Of a stretch of DNA of 64,000 nucleotides, positions 22,621-34,480 are shown piece after piece (position 1 is the first letter of the stretch; each line of letters starts with the position of its first letter). Both the position numbers and the translations under genes were made by a program. The notes below the pieces were generated by a model, which ran no database searches, was not told the DNA's origin, and saw only the letters and a list, made by a program, of their open reading frames with translations. The stretch is from Pollenia angustigena (taxonomy: Eukaryota > Arthropoda > Insecta > Diptera > Polleniidae), in NCBI GenBank assembly GCA_930367215.1, contig OV884059.1, forward strand, positions 66,063,393 through 66,127,392, written 5' to 3'.

Positions 22621-22979
22621 GAAATTTTGTTTTAAATCAGGGATGTCAGCGTCATACACAATTGTGGAACCAAAACTCACATGTACGCTTACGCTCTTTT
22701 ATTTTGCGAGCGTAAACTATAATTGTTTACTGATAAACACTCTCATTCGGCGGGAAATATCGCAACTATCGCAAGGCCTGTTTTGAGGCCTCTAAACAGA
22801 TATAATATATTTATATAAATAAATATACATGAAATATAATGAGGCTGGTTTAAATAAGCTGGAGCCTGGTTCATCTTCTTGAAAATTTCTAAAAAAGCAG
22901 CTTTTAAGTGAATTAATAAGTAGACTTTTTGCAAAAATTGTTTCTTTTGAATTTAAACTAACCAAATCTTCAGGTAAAA

Positions 22980-23180
22980 AATGGAGAAACATTTTAAAAT
23001 TAAATATCTTTTTTTGCTGCATGAAATAACCTGTGAGCTACTATATGTTGTGCAAGGCGAATTTATTACAGGTGGTCTTAAAAGCCCTGCTAATAACTTT
23101 TTTTTAGCTTTATCATTGTTGGATGTCAAAATTTCGTTTATTATCATTGTTTCTGTTTTGTTTTATTTTTATTTTCTTTA
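22980..23180. repeat. Dispersed repeat, GCGAATTTATTACAGG family, copy 1
   Basis: 23053-23175 matches, in inverted orientation, 53400-53548. Shared blocks are AAGGCGAATTTATTACAGG, GGTCTTAAAAGCCCTGCT, TGACATCCAACA-like and AAAACAGAAACAA. The second copy looks like a complete ~218-bp hairpin-ended element, so this is probably a partial copy. Confidence 0.6.
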
Positions 23181-23714
23181 GAAAATATCATTAATTAGGC
23201 CTCGCAATAGGCCTCGAAACAACACATTTCTCCCGCTGGGAATGTAAGAGATAAGAGTAATCTCACCAATACAATCATAATTGACACCACTGTTTTAAAT
23301 GTTAGTTAAACGAGTCACTTTTGTGCTCGCAGGCAGTAATTTGAAAGAGTTTTGCACTCGTGTTTTAAAAACAGGCAGTTATTGTACTCAAAGAAAACAA
23401 ACAAGTAAATAGTGCTGTCAGATTATTTTTGTTTCGAAAAATCGTCTTGCCAATATAAAAAAAAATCAACAAATGGCCCTGACTAATAATAATTAGTCAA
23501 TAAGGGCTAAAAAATGAGAGCAAGTTAAGCTCTATTTTTAGTTTGAAATGTACCAACAAATCTATAAATCACTAAAAATAAAAACCATCTTTAAACGCAT
23601 AAAATTGGGCGTTTAAACTGCCAATACAGACCATATAAATTTGATAAGATTTATCGTAGTGCTGCTACATGTTTTTTTTAACAACATATAATATGTACAT
23701 GGGACAGTGATTTA

Positions 23715-24067
23715 AGCTTCGTTCACAATCAAAAAAAACATTTTCATTTGGCGTTCATAATAGAGCAACAATTTCTTTTGCAACCACACATATTTTGCAT
23801 TAAGAAACCGTTTGCAAATTTTAGCCACAACAAAATTATGCATTTATTATTTTTTTCAAAATGTTGGTAAAATTTTCATTCAAAACTTAATAAAATTATT
23901 TTACACGTCAGAAACAATTTCACACAATTTGTTGCTGAAGTTAAAGTAGACTAAACTTAAGTTACATTTTTAAAAAAATGTTAGATACATTTTTGTTCGA
24001 AAGATAAATTGAAAGAAAAAAAGATAAAAGAAAAAATGAAATTGTTATTCTGATTGTGAACAAAGCT
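23715..24067. mobile_element. MITE with GTTCACAATC ends and TTA duplication
   Basis: Left end AGCTTCGTTCACAATCAAAA and inverted right end AGCTTTGTTCACAATCAGAA; TTA at 23712-23714 and 24068-24070. Length 353 bp, non-coding, nested within the hAT-like carrier near its right end. Confidence 0.8.
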
Positions 24068-24325
24068 TTATAGTTGTTGAGTTTAAACTACATATAAATT
24101 CAAGTTTAGTTCAACTAAACTAGCGTTTAAGCCATCTGTGATTTATAAGCCATAAGTATTATAATTGTATGACTAATATAACCTGATTCTATTCTAGATA
24201 AATCAAATCATGCGAAATAAAGTATTTTCGCGTACTTTATGATTCTCATAAAGTATAGAGTACAATTACTCGAAATAATGTACAATACGTTATTATAAAG
24301 TACGGTTGGCAAGCCTACCTATGAC

Positions 24326-24785
24326 TCACTGAATACTACATCTAATACGATCGGCATCTCTAAAATAGCTGTTTCCGCTTCCAGTGCAGTGGGATTACTT
24401 GCATCCAGTTGTTGGAAAGAAACGACGTAAGGTCATGGTACCTTCGCCACTTAACAAGCCCACAATTTACACAATACCTCAGATTGAGTTCGAGTAACCT
24501 TTTAAGGTGATTTCACCTTCTAGACGGGAATGAAGAAATGCAACGTGGTGGTTGGTCTTAACATCACAGTTTACACAGATGGTGTTCATAGTTCAAAACA
24601 CTGACAATAAGAGAAGCATGCAGCTGCCTAGATGACAAATACAGATGTGGAAAGATTGGAATTTCTTGTTAACAGGCAGTCGAGCCCTGTTGTCATTTTT
24701 TTTATTTTACATTTTAGTATTGTCTAAATTCGCTGCTGACACCTTAACTTCAGTTCAGTCGTCATCCGTAATCGACCCATTAATT
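24326..24785. other. Possible LINE debris, unassigned
   Basis: Plus-strand 24545-24600 translates to VYTDG within a frame with stops, which could be a relic of a LINE ribonuclease H motif (YTDGS). A single pentapeptide is weak evidence; I leave it unassigned. Confidence 0.25.
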
Positions 24786-24865
24786 TTCATTAAATTACTT
24801 TTAGTGAAGGAAGGAATTTACAACATGAAATTAATAAATTTTTTTTTTATGATTTTATTTTTGAC
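24785..24865 (-). repeat. Decayed SINE tail, copy 3
   Basis: GAAGGAAGGAATTTACAACA with surrounding A/T-rich sequence matches the tail shared by the SINE-like copies at 4970-5075 and 37155-37255 (GAAAGGAATTTTACAACATG). The tRNA-like head is not recognisable beyond 24865. Confidence 0.45.
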
Positions 24866-25794
24866 TGCACATCGAATTAAACTCGAGTGGAACTTGCATG
24901 TTTCGAGAATACCTACCAGAATTTTTTGCAGTTCTACCGTTGGCGCCGCAGTCTATAGTCTAACATCAATTTTTAAACAATGGTATTGGTGGATCGAAAT
25001 TTCTAATTTTCAATTTTAGTTTAGTTCTGTTTTTCGTAGTTTTTATCAAGGGCTTGTCTTGAAAATTTAAGTACATTTGTCTGTAAAATATCAAAAACTT
25101 CAACTTAAAACCAACAGTTCAAAGAAAAATTTTAATTGTTATAATCAATATATACATATATATATTATATATGTATTTATAAATTAGACAATATACTTTC
25201 AAATTTATATTTAAACAAATATACTCTCAAATTTGTTCGAGTGTAGTTTGTAGTTTTGCTTGCATTATTGTTGCATTTTAAAAAGAAAAAACAACACAAA
25301 AACAAATAAAGTTTCATAACTTTTTTTTAGCTTTTTTCGTCTTTTTTTAGTTTATTTTTATCGAATTTAGCTTAAAAACACTTTTACTTCTTGAAACGTG
25401 CTGAAAGTATTTATTGTATTATTATTTAATATGTTTTTACAAACACCAGCACAATAGCAGCAACTGCGACTTGAACAGCATCATCCCTGTTGCTGCAATG
25501 AAACGAAATATCCAATTAGTACCAACAATCACTAAACTCTTTTTTTAAGGGGCATAAACAATCTGGAGGCAGGCAAGGCAATAAATAGGAACACTTGTAA
25601 GTATTTGTAAGCCAAATTATAAACAATTTGAAAAAATTCATTGCAGTTTCAATATTCACAGATTCAGTAAATACTTAAGAGTACTTCCAAAGATAAACAA
25701 ATAAATAGAGCAATTGAGTCAGTCTAACTAGTTATTTTGCCCCCTTCAAAAAGTTTCTAGGCAATTCAATTTAAGAACAAGTAAGAGAGAAGAG
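24866..25794. other. AT-rich DNA up to the tandem array
   Basis: Nothing coding recognised. AACAAGTAAGAGAG at 25777-25790, just before the array, matches the leader that begins mini-me-like copies elsewhere (for example ACAAGTAAGAAAGTA at 45410). Confidence 0.5.
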
Positions 25795-28700
25795 AACCGG
25801 ATTTGAACTTCGCTTTTCATAAGGACCCAGAATATATCTACTTTATAGGGTGTAGGATCAATATTGTAGAAATTACAAACGGAATGACAAAGTTATATAT
25901 ACCCTTTTACCTTCGGTGAAGGGTATAAAAAAAATAATTTTTGGGATTGCAGTATTTTGATCATAACTTAGCCATTTTTAAACCGATTTGAAAGATTTAA
26001 ATACCGACGTGCTTAGGAAGAAATTTACCATTTACTTGACTTAAAAAGTTTGGACTCGGGAAGATCTATGATTCCCAAAAATGGATATTTTAATAAAAAA
26101 CATTTTATTTTGTCCATAACCTTTTTGTGTCTGAACCGATTTTCCCGAGTCTTGTGTAAAATATGTTCTACTAAAAATTTCCAATATTTTGGTATGTAAG
26201 TCATATCCATAGGACATATGGTAGCCTTAAAATTTAGGTTTTTATACAATTTTTAATTTTTTTTGTACGGGAGGTACCACGCCCACTTCTCCAATCCCGC
26301 CCACATTTTGTAGGATGGTGTGTATTGGCAACCTAATTTTGTGTACCTAGTTTGGAAGATTTGGCTTTTTCCGTTCACCAGATATACAGCAAAAGGTAAT
26401 AAAAATACAACAACAACAAGGGATTTTTTTAAAAAATTAGAGGTAGTCGTGGTTTTTCGCTGATAACTCAGCCATTTTTTAACCGATTTGACAGATTTAT
26501 ATACCGACGTGTTAAGCAAGAAATTTACCATTTGTTTGTGTTATAAAACTTGGACTCGGGAAGATCCATGGTTACCGAAAATGGGTATTTTAAAAAAATT
26601 TTGGTCATAACTTTTTTGTATCTGAACCGATTTTCCCGAGTTTTTTATAAAATATGTTCTACTAAAAATTTCCGATATTTTGGTATATAAATCATATCCA
26701 TAGGACATATGGCAGCCTTAAAATTTAGGTTTTTATAAAATTTTTAATTTTTTTTGTACGGGAGGTACCACGCCCACTTCTCCAATCCCGCCCACATTTT
26801 GTAGGATGGTGTGTATTGGCAACCTAATTTTGTGTACCTAGTTTGGAAGATTTGGCTTTTTCCGTTCACCAGATATACAGCAAAAAGTAATAAAAATACA
26901 ACAACAACAAGGGATTTTTTTAAAAAATTAGAGGTAGTCGTGGTTTTTTGCTCATATCTCAGCCATTTGTGGACCGATCTGGCTGAATTTCAATAGCAAA
27001 ATTATAATAAGAATACCTGACAGAAAGATACCCTAACGAAGCTCCCATCATATCTGGGGGCTTCGGAAAACCCATTTCAACAGACAGACGGACAGACGGA
27101 CAGACGGACAGACGGACAGACGGACAGACGGACAACCGGATTTGAACTTCGCTTTTCATAAGGACCCAGAATATATCTACTTTATAGGGTGTAGGATCAA
27201 TATTGTAGAAATTACAAACGGAATGACAAAGTTATATATACCCTTTTACCTTCGGTGAAGGGTATAAAAAAAATAATTTTTGGGATTGCAGTATTTTGAT
27301 CATAACTTAGCCATTTTTAAACCGATTTGAAAGATTTAAATACCGACGTGCTTAGGAAGAAATTTACCATTTACTTGACTTAAAAAGTTTGGACTCGGGA
27401 AGATCTATGATTCCCAAAAATGGATATTTTAATAAAAAACATTTTATTTTGTCCATAACCTTTTTGTGTCTGAACCGATTTTCCCGAGTCTTGTGTAAAA
27501 TATGTTCTACTAAAAATTTCCAATATTTTGGTATGTAAGTCATATCCATAGGACATATGGTAGCCTTAAAATTTAGGTTTTTATACAATTTTTAATTTTT
27601 TTTGTACGGGAGGTACCACGCCCACTTCTCCAATCCCGCCCACATTTTGTAGGATGGTGTGTATTGGCAACCTAATTTTGTGTACCTAGTTTGGAAGATT
27701 TGGCTTTTTCCGTTCACCAGATATACAGCAAAAGGTAATAAAAATACAACAACAACAAGGGATTTTTTTAAAAAATTAGAGGTAGTCGTGGTTTTTCGCT
27801 GATAACTCAGCCATTTTTTAACCGATTTGACAGATTTATATACCGACGTGTTAAGCAAGAAATTTACCATTTGTTTGTGTTATAAAACTTGGACTCGGGA
27901 AGATCCATGGTTACCGAAAATGGGTATTTTAAAAAAATTTTGGTCATAACTTTTTTGTATCTGAACCGATTTTCCCGAGTTTTTTATAAAATATGTTCTA
28001 CTAAAAATTTCCGATATTTTGGTATATAAATCATATCCATAGGACATATGGCAGCCTTAAAATTTAGGTTTTTATAAAATTTTTAATTTTTTTTGTACGG
28101 GAGGTACCACGCCCACTTCTCCAATCCCGCCCACATTTTGTAGGATGGTGTGTATTGGCAACCTAATTTTGTGTACCTAGTTTGGAAGATTTGGCTTTTT
28201 CCGTTCACCAGATATACAGCAAAAAGTAATAAAAATACAACAACAACAAGGGATTTTTTTAAAAAATTAGAGGTAGTCGTGGTTTTTTGCTCATATCTCA
28301 GCCATTTGTGGACCGATCTGGCTGAATTTCAATAGCAAAATTATAATAAGAATACCTGACAGAAAGATACCCTAACGAAGCTCCCATCATATCTGGGGGC
28401 TTCGGAAAACCCATTTCAACAGACAGACGGACAGACGGACAGACGGACAACCGGATTTGAACTTCGCTTTTCATAAGGACCCAGAATATATCTACTTTAT
28501 AGGGTGTAGGATCAATATTGTAGAAATTACAAACGGAATGACAAAGTTATATATACCCTTTTACCTTCGGTGAAGGGTATAAAAAAAATAATTTTTGGGA
28601 TTGCAGTATTTTGATCATAACTTAGCCATTTTTAAACCGATTTGAAAGATTTAAATACCGACGTGCTTAGGAAGAAATTTACCATTTACTTGACTTAAAA

Positions 28701-31220
28701 AGTTTGGACTCGGGAAGATCTATGATTCCCAAAAATGGATATTTTAATAAAAAACATTTTATTTTGTCCATAACCTTTTTGTGTCTGAACCGATTTTCCC
28801 GAGTCTTGTGTAAAATATGTTCTACTAAAAATTTCCAATATTTTGGTATGTAAGTCATATCCATAGGACATATGGTAGCCTTAAAATTTAGGTTTTTATA
28901 CAATTTTTAATTTTTTTTGTACGGGAGGTACCACGCCCACTTCTCCAATCCCGCCCACATTTTGTAGGATGGTGTGTATTGGCAACCTAATTTTGTGTAC
29001 CTAGTTTGGAAGATTTGGCTTTTTCCGTTCACCAGATATACAGCAAAAGGTAATAAAAATACAACAACAACAAGGGATTTTTTTAAAAAATTAGAGGTAG
29101 TTGTGGTTTTTCGCTGATAACTCAGCCATTTTTTAACCGATTTGACAGATTTATATACCGACGTGTTAAGCAAGAAATTTACCATTTGTTTGTGTTATAA
29201 AACTTGGACTCGGGAAGATCCATGGTTACCGAAAATGGGTATTTTAAAAAAATTTTGGTCATAACTTTTTTGTATCTGAACCGATTTTCCCGAGTTTTTT
29301 ATAAAATATGTTCTACTAAAAATTTCCGATATTTTGGTATATAAATCATATCCATAGGACATATGGCAGCCTTAAAATTTAGGTTTTTATAAAATTTTTA
29401 ATTTTTTTTGTACGGGAGGTACCACGCCCACTTCTCCAATCCCGCCCACATTTTGTAGGATGGTGTGTATTGGCAACCTAATTTTGTGTACCTAGTTTGG
29501 AAGATTTGGCTTTTTCCGTTCACCAGATATACAGCAAAAAGTAATAAAAATACAACAACAACAAGGGATTTTTTTAAAAAATTAGAGGTAGTCGTGGTTT
29601 TTTGCTCATATCTCAGCCATTTGTGGACCGATCTGGCTGAATTTCAATAGCAAAATTATAATAAGAATACCTGACAGAAAGATACCCTAACGAAGCTCCC
29701 ATCATATCTGGGGGCTTCGGAAAACCCATTTCAACAGACAGACGGACAGACGGACAGACGGACAACCGGATTTGAACTTCGCTTTTCATAAGGACCCAGA
29801 ATATATCTACTTTATAGGGTGTAGGATCAATATTGTAGAAATTACAAACGGAATGACAAAGTTATATATACCCTTTTACCTTCGGTGAAGGGTATAAAAA
29901 AAATAATTTTTGGGATTGCAGTATTTTGATCATAACTTAGCCATTTTTAAACCGATTTGAAAGATTTGAATACCGACGTGCTTAGGAAGAAATTTACCAT
30001 TTACTTGACTTAAAAAGTTTGGACTCGGGAAGATCTATGATTCCCAAAAATGGATATTTTAATAAAAAACATTTTATTTTGTCCATAACCTTTTTGTGTC
30101 TGAACCGATTTTCCCGAGTCTTGTGTAAAATATGTTCTACTAAAAATTTCCAATATTTTGGTATTTAAGTCATATCCATAGGACATATGGTAGCCTTAAA
30201 ATTTAGGTTTTTATACAATTTTTAATTTTTTTTGTACGGGAGGTACCACGCCCACTTCTCCAATCCCGCCCACATTTTGTAGGATGGTGTGTATTGGCAA
30301 CCTAATTTTGTGTACCTAGTTTGGAAGATTTGGCTTTTTCCGTTCACCAGATATACAGCAAAAGGTAATAAAAATACAACAACAACAAGGGATTTTTTTA
30401 AAAAATTAGAGGTAGTCGTGGTTTTTCGCTGATAACTCAGCCATTTTTTAACCGATTTGACAGATTTATATACCGACGTGTTAAGCAAGAAATTTACCAT
30501 TTGTTTGTGTTATAAAACTTGGACTCGGGAAGATCCATGGTTACCGAAAATGGGTATTTTAAAAAAATTTTGGTCATAACTTTTTTGTATCTGAACCGAT
30601 TTTCCCGAGTTTTTTATAAAATATGTTCTACTAAAAATTTCCGATATTTTGGTATATAAATCATATCCATAGGACATATGGCAGCCTTAAAATTTAGGTT
30701 TTTATAAAATTTTTAATTTTTTTTGTACGGGAGGTACCACGCCCACTTCTCCAATCCCGCCCACATTTTGTAGGATGGTGTGTATTGGCAACCTAATTTT
30801 GTGTACCTAGTTTGGAAGATTTGGCTTTTTCCGTTCACCAGATATACAGCAAAAAGTAATAAAAATACAACAACAACAAGGGATTTTTTTAAAAAATTAG
30901 AGGTAGTCGTGGTTTTTTGCTCATATCTCAGCCATTTGTGGACCGATCTGGCTGAATTTCAATAGCAAAATTATAATAAGAATACCTGACAGAAAGATAC
31001 CCTAACGAAGCTCCCATCATATCTGGGGGCTTCGGAAAACCCATTTCAACAGACAGACGGACAGACGGACAGACGGACAGACGGACAACCGGATTTGAAC
31101 TTCGCTTTTCATAAGGACCCAGAATATATCTACTTTATAGGGTGTAGGATCAATATTGTAGAAATTACAAACGGAATGACAAAGTTATATATACCCTTTT
31201 ACCTTCGGTGAAGGGTATAA
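25795..31220. repeat. Satellite-like tandem array of a mini-me/DINE-like element, 4 units plus partial
   Basis: The landmark GGATTTGAACTTCGC falls at 25799, 27138, 28453, 29768 and 31091, giving unit lengths 1339, 1315, 1315 and 1323, then a ~130-bp partial unit ending ...GAAGGGTATAA. Units are near identical; I noticed only a few substitutions (for example near 29101, 29969 and 30164). Each unit holds two ~491-bp sub-repeats (GCCCACTTCTCCAATCCCGC at 26281 and 26772 in unit 1), a third truncated one and an 8-bp microsatellite. CCCTTTTACCTTCGGTGAAGGGTATA forms a hairpin at each unit end. The repeated short open frames on both strands are repeat by-products. Confidence 0.92.
27080..27134. repeat. 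ACAGACGG microsatellite in array unit 1
   Basis: Six copies of the octamer ACAGACGG. The same position has three copies in unit 2 (28421-28448), three in unit 3 (29736-29763) and four in unit 4 (31051-31086). On the other strand this is a (GTCY)n run, the proto-microsatellite reported for dipteran mini-me elements. Confidence 0.85.
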
Positions 31221-32515
31221 CAAGTAGAAAGTATAGTCGGTCAAGCCCGACCATATAATACCCTACACCGCAGTATTAAAAAACACATCATGCTTATATG
31301 TCCATATAAATATGGACTTGTCAATGTTTATAAAACTCATTAAAATCGGGTTAAAAGTTTGTGGGTGGCAGAAATTTCCCCCTACCTCCCCTTGTGGTCT
31401 TATTTTTGAAAAACTGTATTGCTTATGTGTCCATATAGATATGGATCTATCTATGTTTTGAATTTCATTAAAATTGGTTTGAGAGGCAGAAATTGGACCT
31501 ATCTCCCCTCGTGGTCCTATTTTTAAAAAAATGCATCCCTTTTGAGTCCATAAAGATATGGTTCTATGTATGTTTTAAATTTCATTAAAGTCGGTTTGAT
31601 AGTTTTTGAGAGGAAGAAATTTCCCCCTATCTTCCCTCGTGGTCCTACGATTTGGCCCATTTTCAAAAGGCTTGGTCCTTGTGCCAATAAGAATCTATGC
31701 CCCAAATTTGATCAAATTATCTCCAAAATTACGACCTGTACTTTGCGCACAAGGTTACATGGCCATCCAGCCGGATGGACATCGTTAGTTGGACTCAGAA
31801 AGTGCTTCTGAGTCGATCGGTATACTTTAAAGGCGACCGTACACGACATGTTTTTGTCATCTGACATGTCAAATTTCTCACTGCAAAATACATACATGTC
31901 GTGTGTTACCTTTTAAACTTTGCTTCTGTAGAAGTCAGATGCAAAGTCATCTGACAAAATTTCAATTAGAGCGTGCTCTATTTTCTTCTGACAAACCATC
32001 TGATATCAGAAATCTATGCCGCGAAGAAACCGGCAGCGGCGTCCACTATTGACGGAATCATTAGCCGGCTGAAGTTTATATTTTACAATACTGAAATATA
32101 TATAATCATCGCACCATTGAATAGAATTTATGTAATTATATATATAAAAACCGTATCTTTGAATTAAAAGAAAAATATGTTAAGATGGCTAAATTATTTA
32201 ACGGCGTAAATACAAACTTTCGTGGCGGCATTTTTATTTTGGTTTTTGTAACAACTATGGGGAAAAAACAGAGACAATGTCAGAAGCAAATTACATGTAC
32301 GTTTGTGACCGAATATTATAAACCTTCTGTAAAACAGCCATTTTGACAGACATGCACAGTTACATGTGACTTGAAAGGTTGACCAGTCAGATGTTAAAAA
32401 CATGTCGTCTACATGCACCTTAAAGTGGGTCTAGGACCAATATTTTAAGGCGTTACACACATCAGCACAAATGCATAATACCCTCTCCACTATTGTGGTG
32501 TGGGTATAACAAGTT
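31221..32515 (+). repeat. Mini-me/DINE-like repeat, family B, with nested insertion
   Basis: It starts CAAGTAGAAAGTATAGTCGG, then TACCCTACACC, and ends CTCCACTATTGTGGTGTGGG followed by TATAAC. The same start and end are seen at 45409-45960. It abuts the tandem array directly. The middle carries the module GACTCAGAAAGTGCTTCTGA ahead of an interruption at 31832-32419. Non-coding. Confidence 0.8.
31832..32419. mobile_element. Element inserted in family-B repeat, TTAA(A) duplication
   Basis: Left end GGCGACCGTACACGACATGT and inverted right end GGTGCATGTAGACGACATGT are followed on both arms by TTTTT and CATCTGAC. TTAAA lies on both sides (31827-31831 and 32420-32424). The uninterrupted sister at 45866-45885 reads ACTTTAAGGTGGGTCT, confirming an insertion. 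A TTAA target suggests piggyBac-type transposition, but the ends do not start with the usual CCC, so the superfamily is open. Confidence 0.75.
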
Positions 32516-33963
32516 TGAAACTTGCTACTCATCGGATTGCTTATGATTGGTGGGTTGTGTTTGTTTTCTGATTACTAATTCTTCGCCGTTTCTTTTCTGG
32601 GTTTTCTCTCTATTGTAACAGCTTTTTAGATTTTGCTGTTGCAACTACAAGCAATTTGGCACCAAGTTTGTTCATTTCTTTTGAGTTGTTCAACCCACTT
32701 GGTTCAGCAGCGAAAACATTTTTAGCACTTTTACTTTTATTTCCATTTATGTACATATTTGTTTTTGTAATCGTTGAACAAGGTTACACATAAATTTGAA
32801 TAAACACCGAAATAAGTTAAATAAACATGAATAAAACTTAACATTTTTATTTGCACATGATTCATTCAGTGATGTTCAAATATTTTATTTACTACATTTC
32901 TCACGTACTAAGTACACAGTCGCATACTTTACTTAAATTCCTTAAAATATTTTAAAGTTTATTTTAAACTATATGCAAAGTTTAGATCCAATATGGGGTT
33001 ACGATTTTATTTTGTGCTAAAACATAATAATTGGCTTTCGTTACACCGACTTTGCACAAAGTCAAGTTACAAGATACAACACTTTAAGGCTTCGTTACTC
33101 TTACGTAAACGTATACGTTGCTGATCAGCTGTTCCGTTTTCCTTACCAAGCTTATGTGTATATACATATTTCCGGGTATCCGCCTTAACATAACTATATT
33201 AAATATATATGTATGTTCTTTAGTTTTATTTGACCTTTCTTTTTTTAAATTATTTTGAATTGTTCAAGCTTAAGGTCTTTCTTAAAAACATTTTTTATAT
33301 CATGTATTTTTTTCAATAGTTCGCTAACGTTTGGTTAGCATCTTTAGGAAATAAATTTTTATTTTCAAAGCAATTTTAGTGCTTTATATGTAAATATATA
33401 TGTATGTATAAAGTGTTTAACTTTTCTGTACAAAAGCGCCGATATCGTTATGTATTGGTGTTTTTAAACAAGAATGTTAGCAACATGTTTTGGAAAATGA
33501 CTGTGAGCAAAATCAAAACAAATATACATATATATGTATCAGTACATACATACACTTCAACACCATATGACACGTTTACGTATTTTTAGTATCTACCAAC
33601 ATTTCAAGTCAACCGTAACGTTTACGTATCCGCAACATTTACGTAAGAGTGCCGAGACCTTTAGCGTTAAGTGCAATCCGTCAAAGGAGGTATTCCTTTC
33701 GAGAAAGTTGCATTTCGACTTGATGTTTGTAATAACAAGCATCAAAAAGCCCGCGCATATTTGTCGTTGTTTCTTAAAGTCAAACATGCGGACTTTGTCT
33801 GTCTGCTTTTCGTACGTTCAATGTTGCCAATTTACCTAGCGATTTTTCATCAATCGTGAAAAATTATGATTTCACTATGTATTAGCGAGGAATCTAGCGA
33901 TTTTTTTACCCACACAACAGAAGTACAGAGGATATTATGGTTTTGTTCTGATGTTTGTAACAC
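32516..33963. other. AT-rich DNA, nothing recognised
   Basis: Open frames at 33404-33859 on both strands lack motifs and overlap one another. No element ends identified. Confidence 0.5.
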
Positions 33964-33965
33964 TA

Positions 33966-34186
33966 AGGCCCGTTTTCACAACTAACCGATAGCTTAAAGT
34001 TGACTTTAAATGGCCTTATAAAAAGTGTTCCATTATTAAAACTTTACTTTAACCTTAACTGAACGATAAAGTAGATTAAGGTTAATCCTCCCTGGTAGGT
34101 TAAAGTAAAGTTGTAATAATGGAACACTTTTTATACGGCCGATAAAATCTTACCTTTAGCTATCGGTTAGTTGTGAAAACGGGCCT
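33966..34186. mobile_element. Hairpin MITE, AGGCCCGTTTTCACAACT family, copy 2
   Basis: AGGCCCGTTTTCACAACTAA and inverted AGGCCCGTTTTCACAACTAA are identical for 20 bases and continue with CCGATAGCT. Arms pair over ~90 bp each. Flanked by TA on both sides (33964-33965 and 34187-34188). 221 bp, equal to copy 1 and better preserved. Confidence 0.85.
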
Positions 34187-34194
34187 TAAAATTA

Positions 34195-34480
34195 TTGTTT
34201 CTAGACCCACCTTTAACGTTATAACCATGTCCGTCCGTCTGGTTGTTCATGTAAACCTTGTGCGCAATGTTAGAGATAATTTAAAAATAAAATAACTTAA
34301 AATCAAAAAAATATGATGAACCTTTGCATGATTCTTAACCTAACAACATCAGTTCATTCTGGCGGGATTCTGATTGCAAATGGGTCCAAAATTGGTCATA
34401 TTTTCGAAAATTTGTTTTTAAATGCTGCGGTGTAGGAAATCATATGTTCGGGCTTAAAACACTATACTTTCTTACTTGGT
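34195..34480 (-). repeat. Family-B repeat fragment
   Basis: Minus-strand end modules: the CATGTCCGTCCGTCTGG run, the ACCTTGTGCGCAATG block and, at the far side, CTGCGGTGTAGG, TTCGGGCTT and CTATACTTTCTTACTTGG, which is the reverse of the family-B start. Confidence 0.65.

Larger units (their letters stand above)
20660..24317. mobile_element. hAT-like composite element with 8-bp duplication
   Basis: Left end TAGGGTTCCCAAC and inverted right end TAGGCTTGCCAAC; the octamer CCTATGAC flanks both sides (20652-20659 and 24318-24325). An 8-bp duplication with such ends is characteristic of hAT transposition. Sub-terminal AAAGTAC motifs are repeated near both ends. No transposase is recognisable; the interior is occupied by at least two other elements (21112-22390 and 23715-24067). 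Without them the carrier would be about 2 kb. Confidence 0.85.

Noticed and set aside
24645..25019. 124-codon plus-strand frame with hydrophobic stretches
   Set aside because: It crosses the decayed SINE tail and T-rich runs; apparent membrane segments come from TTT/ATT codons.
27080..27134. Regular 8-bp repeats as a CRISPR-like array
   Set aside because: No spacers between repeats and a eukaryotic context; it is a microsatellite.
26025..30965. Repeated 92-, 74- and 61-codon frames on both strands of the tandem array
   Set aside because: They recur because the DNA repeats; a single substitution near 30164 removes one with no other change, frames overlap in opposite directions, and no domain is present.
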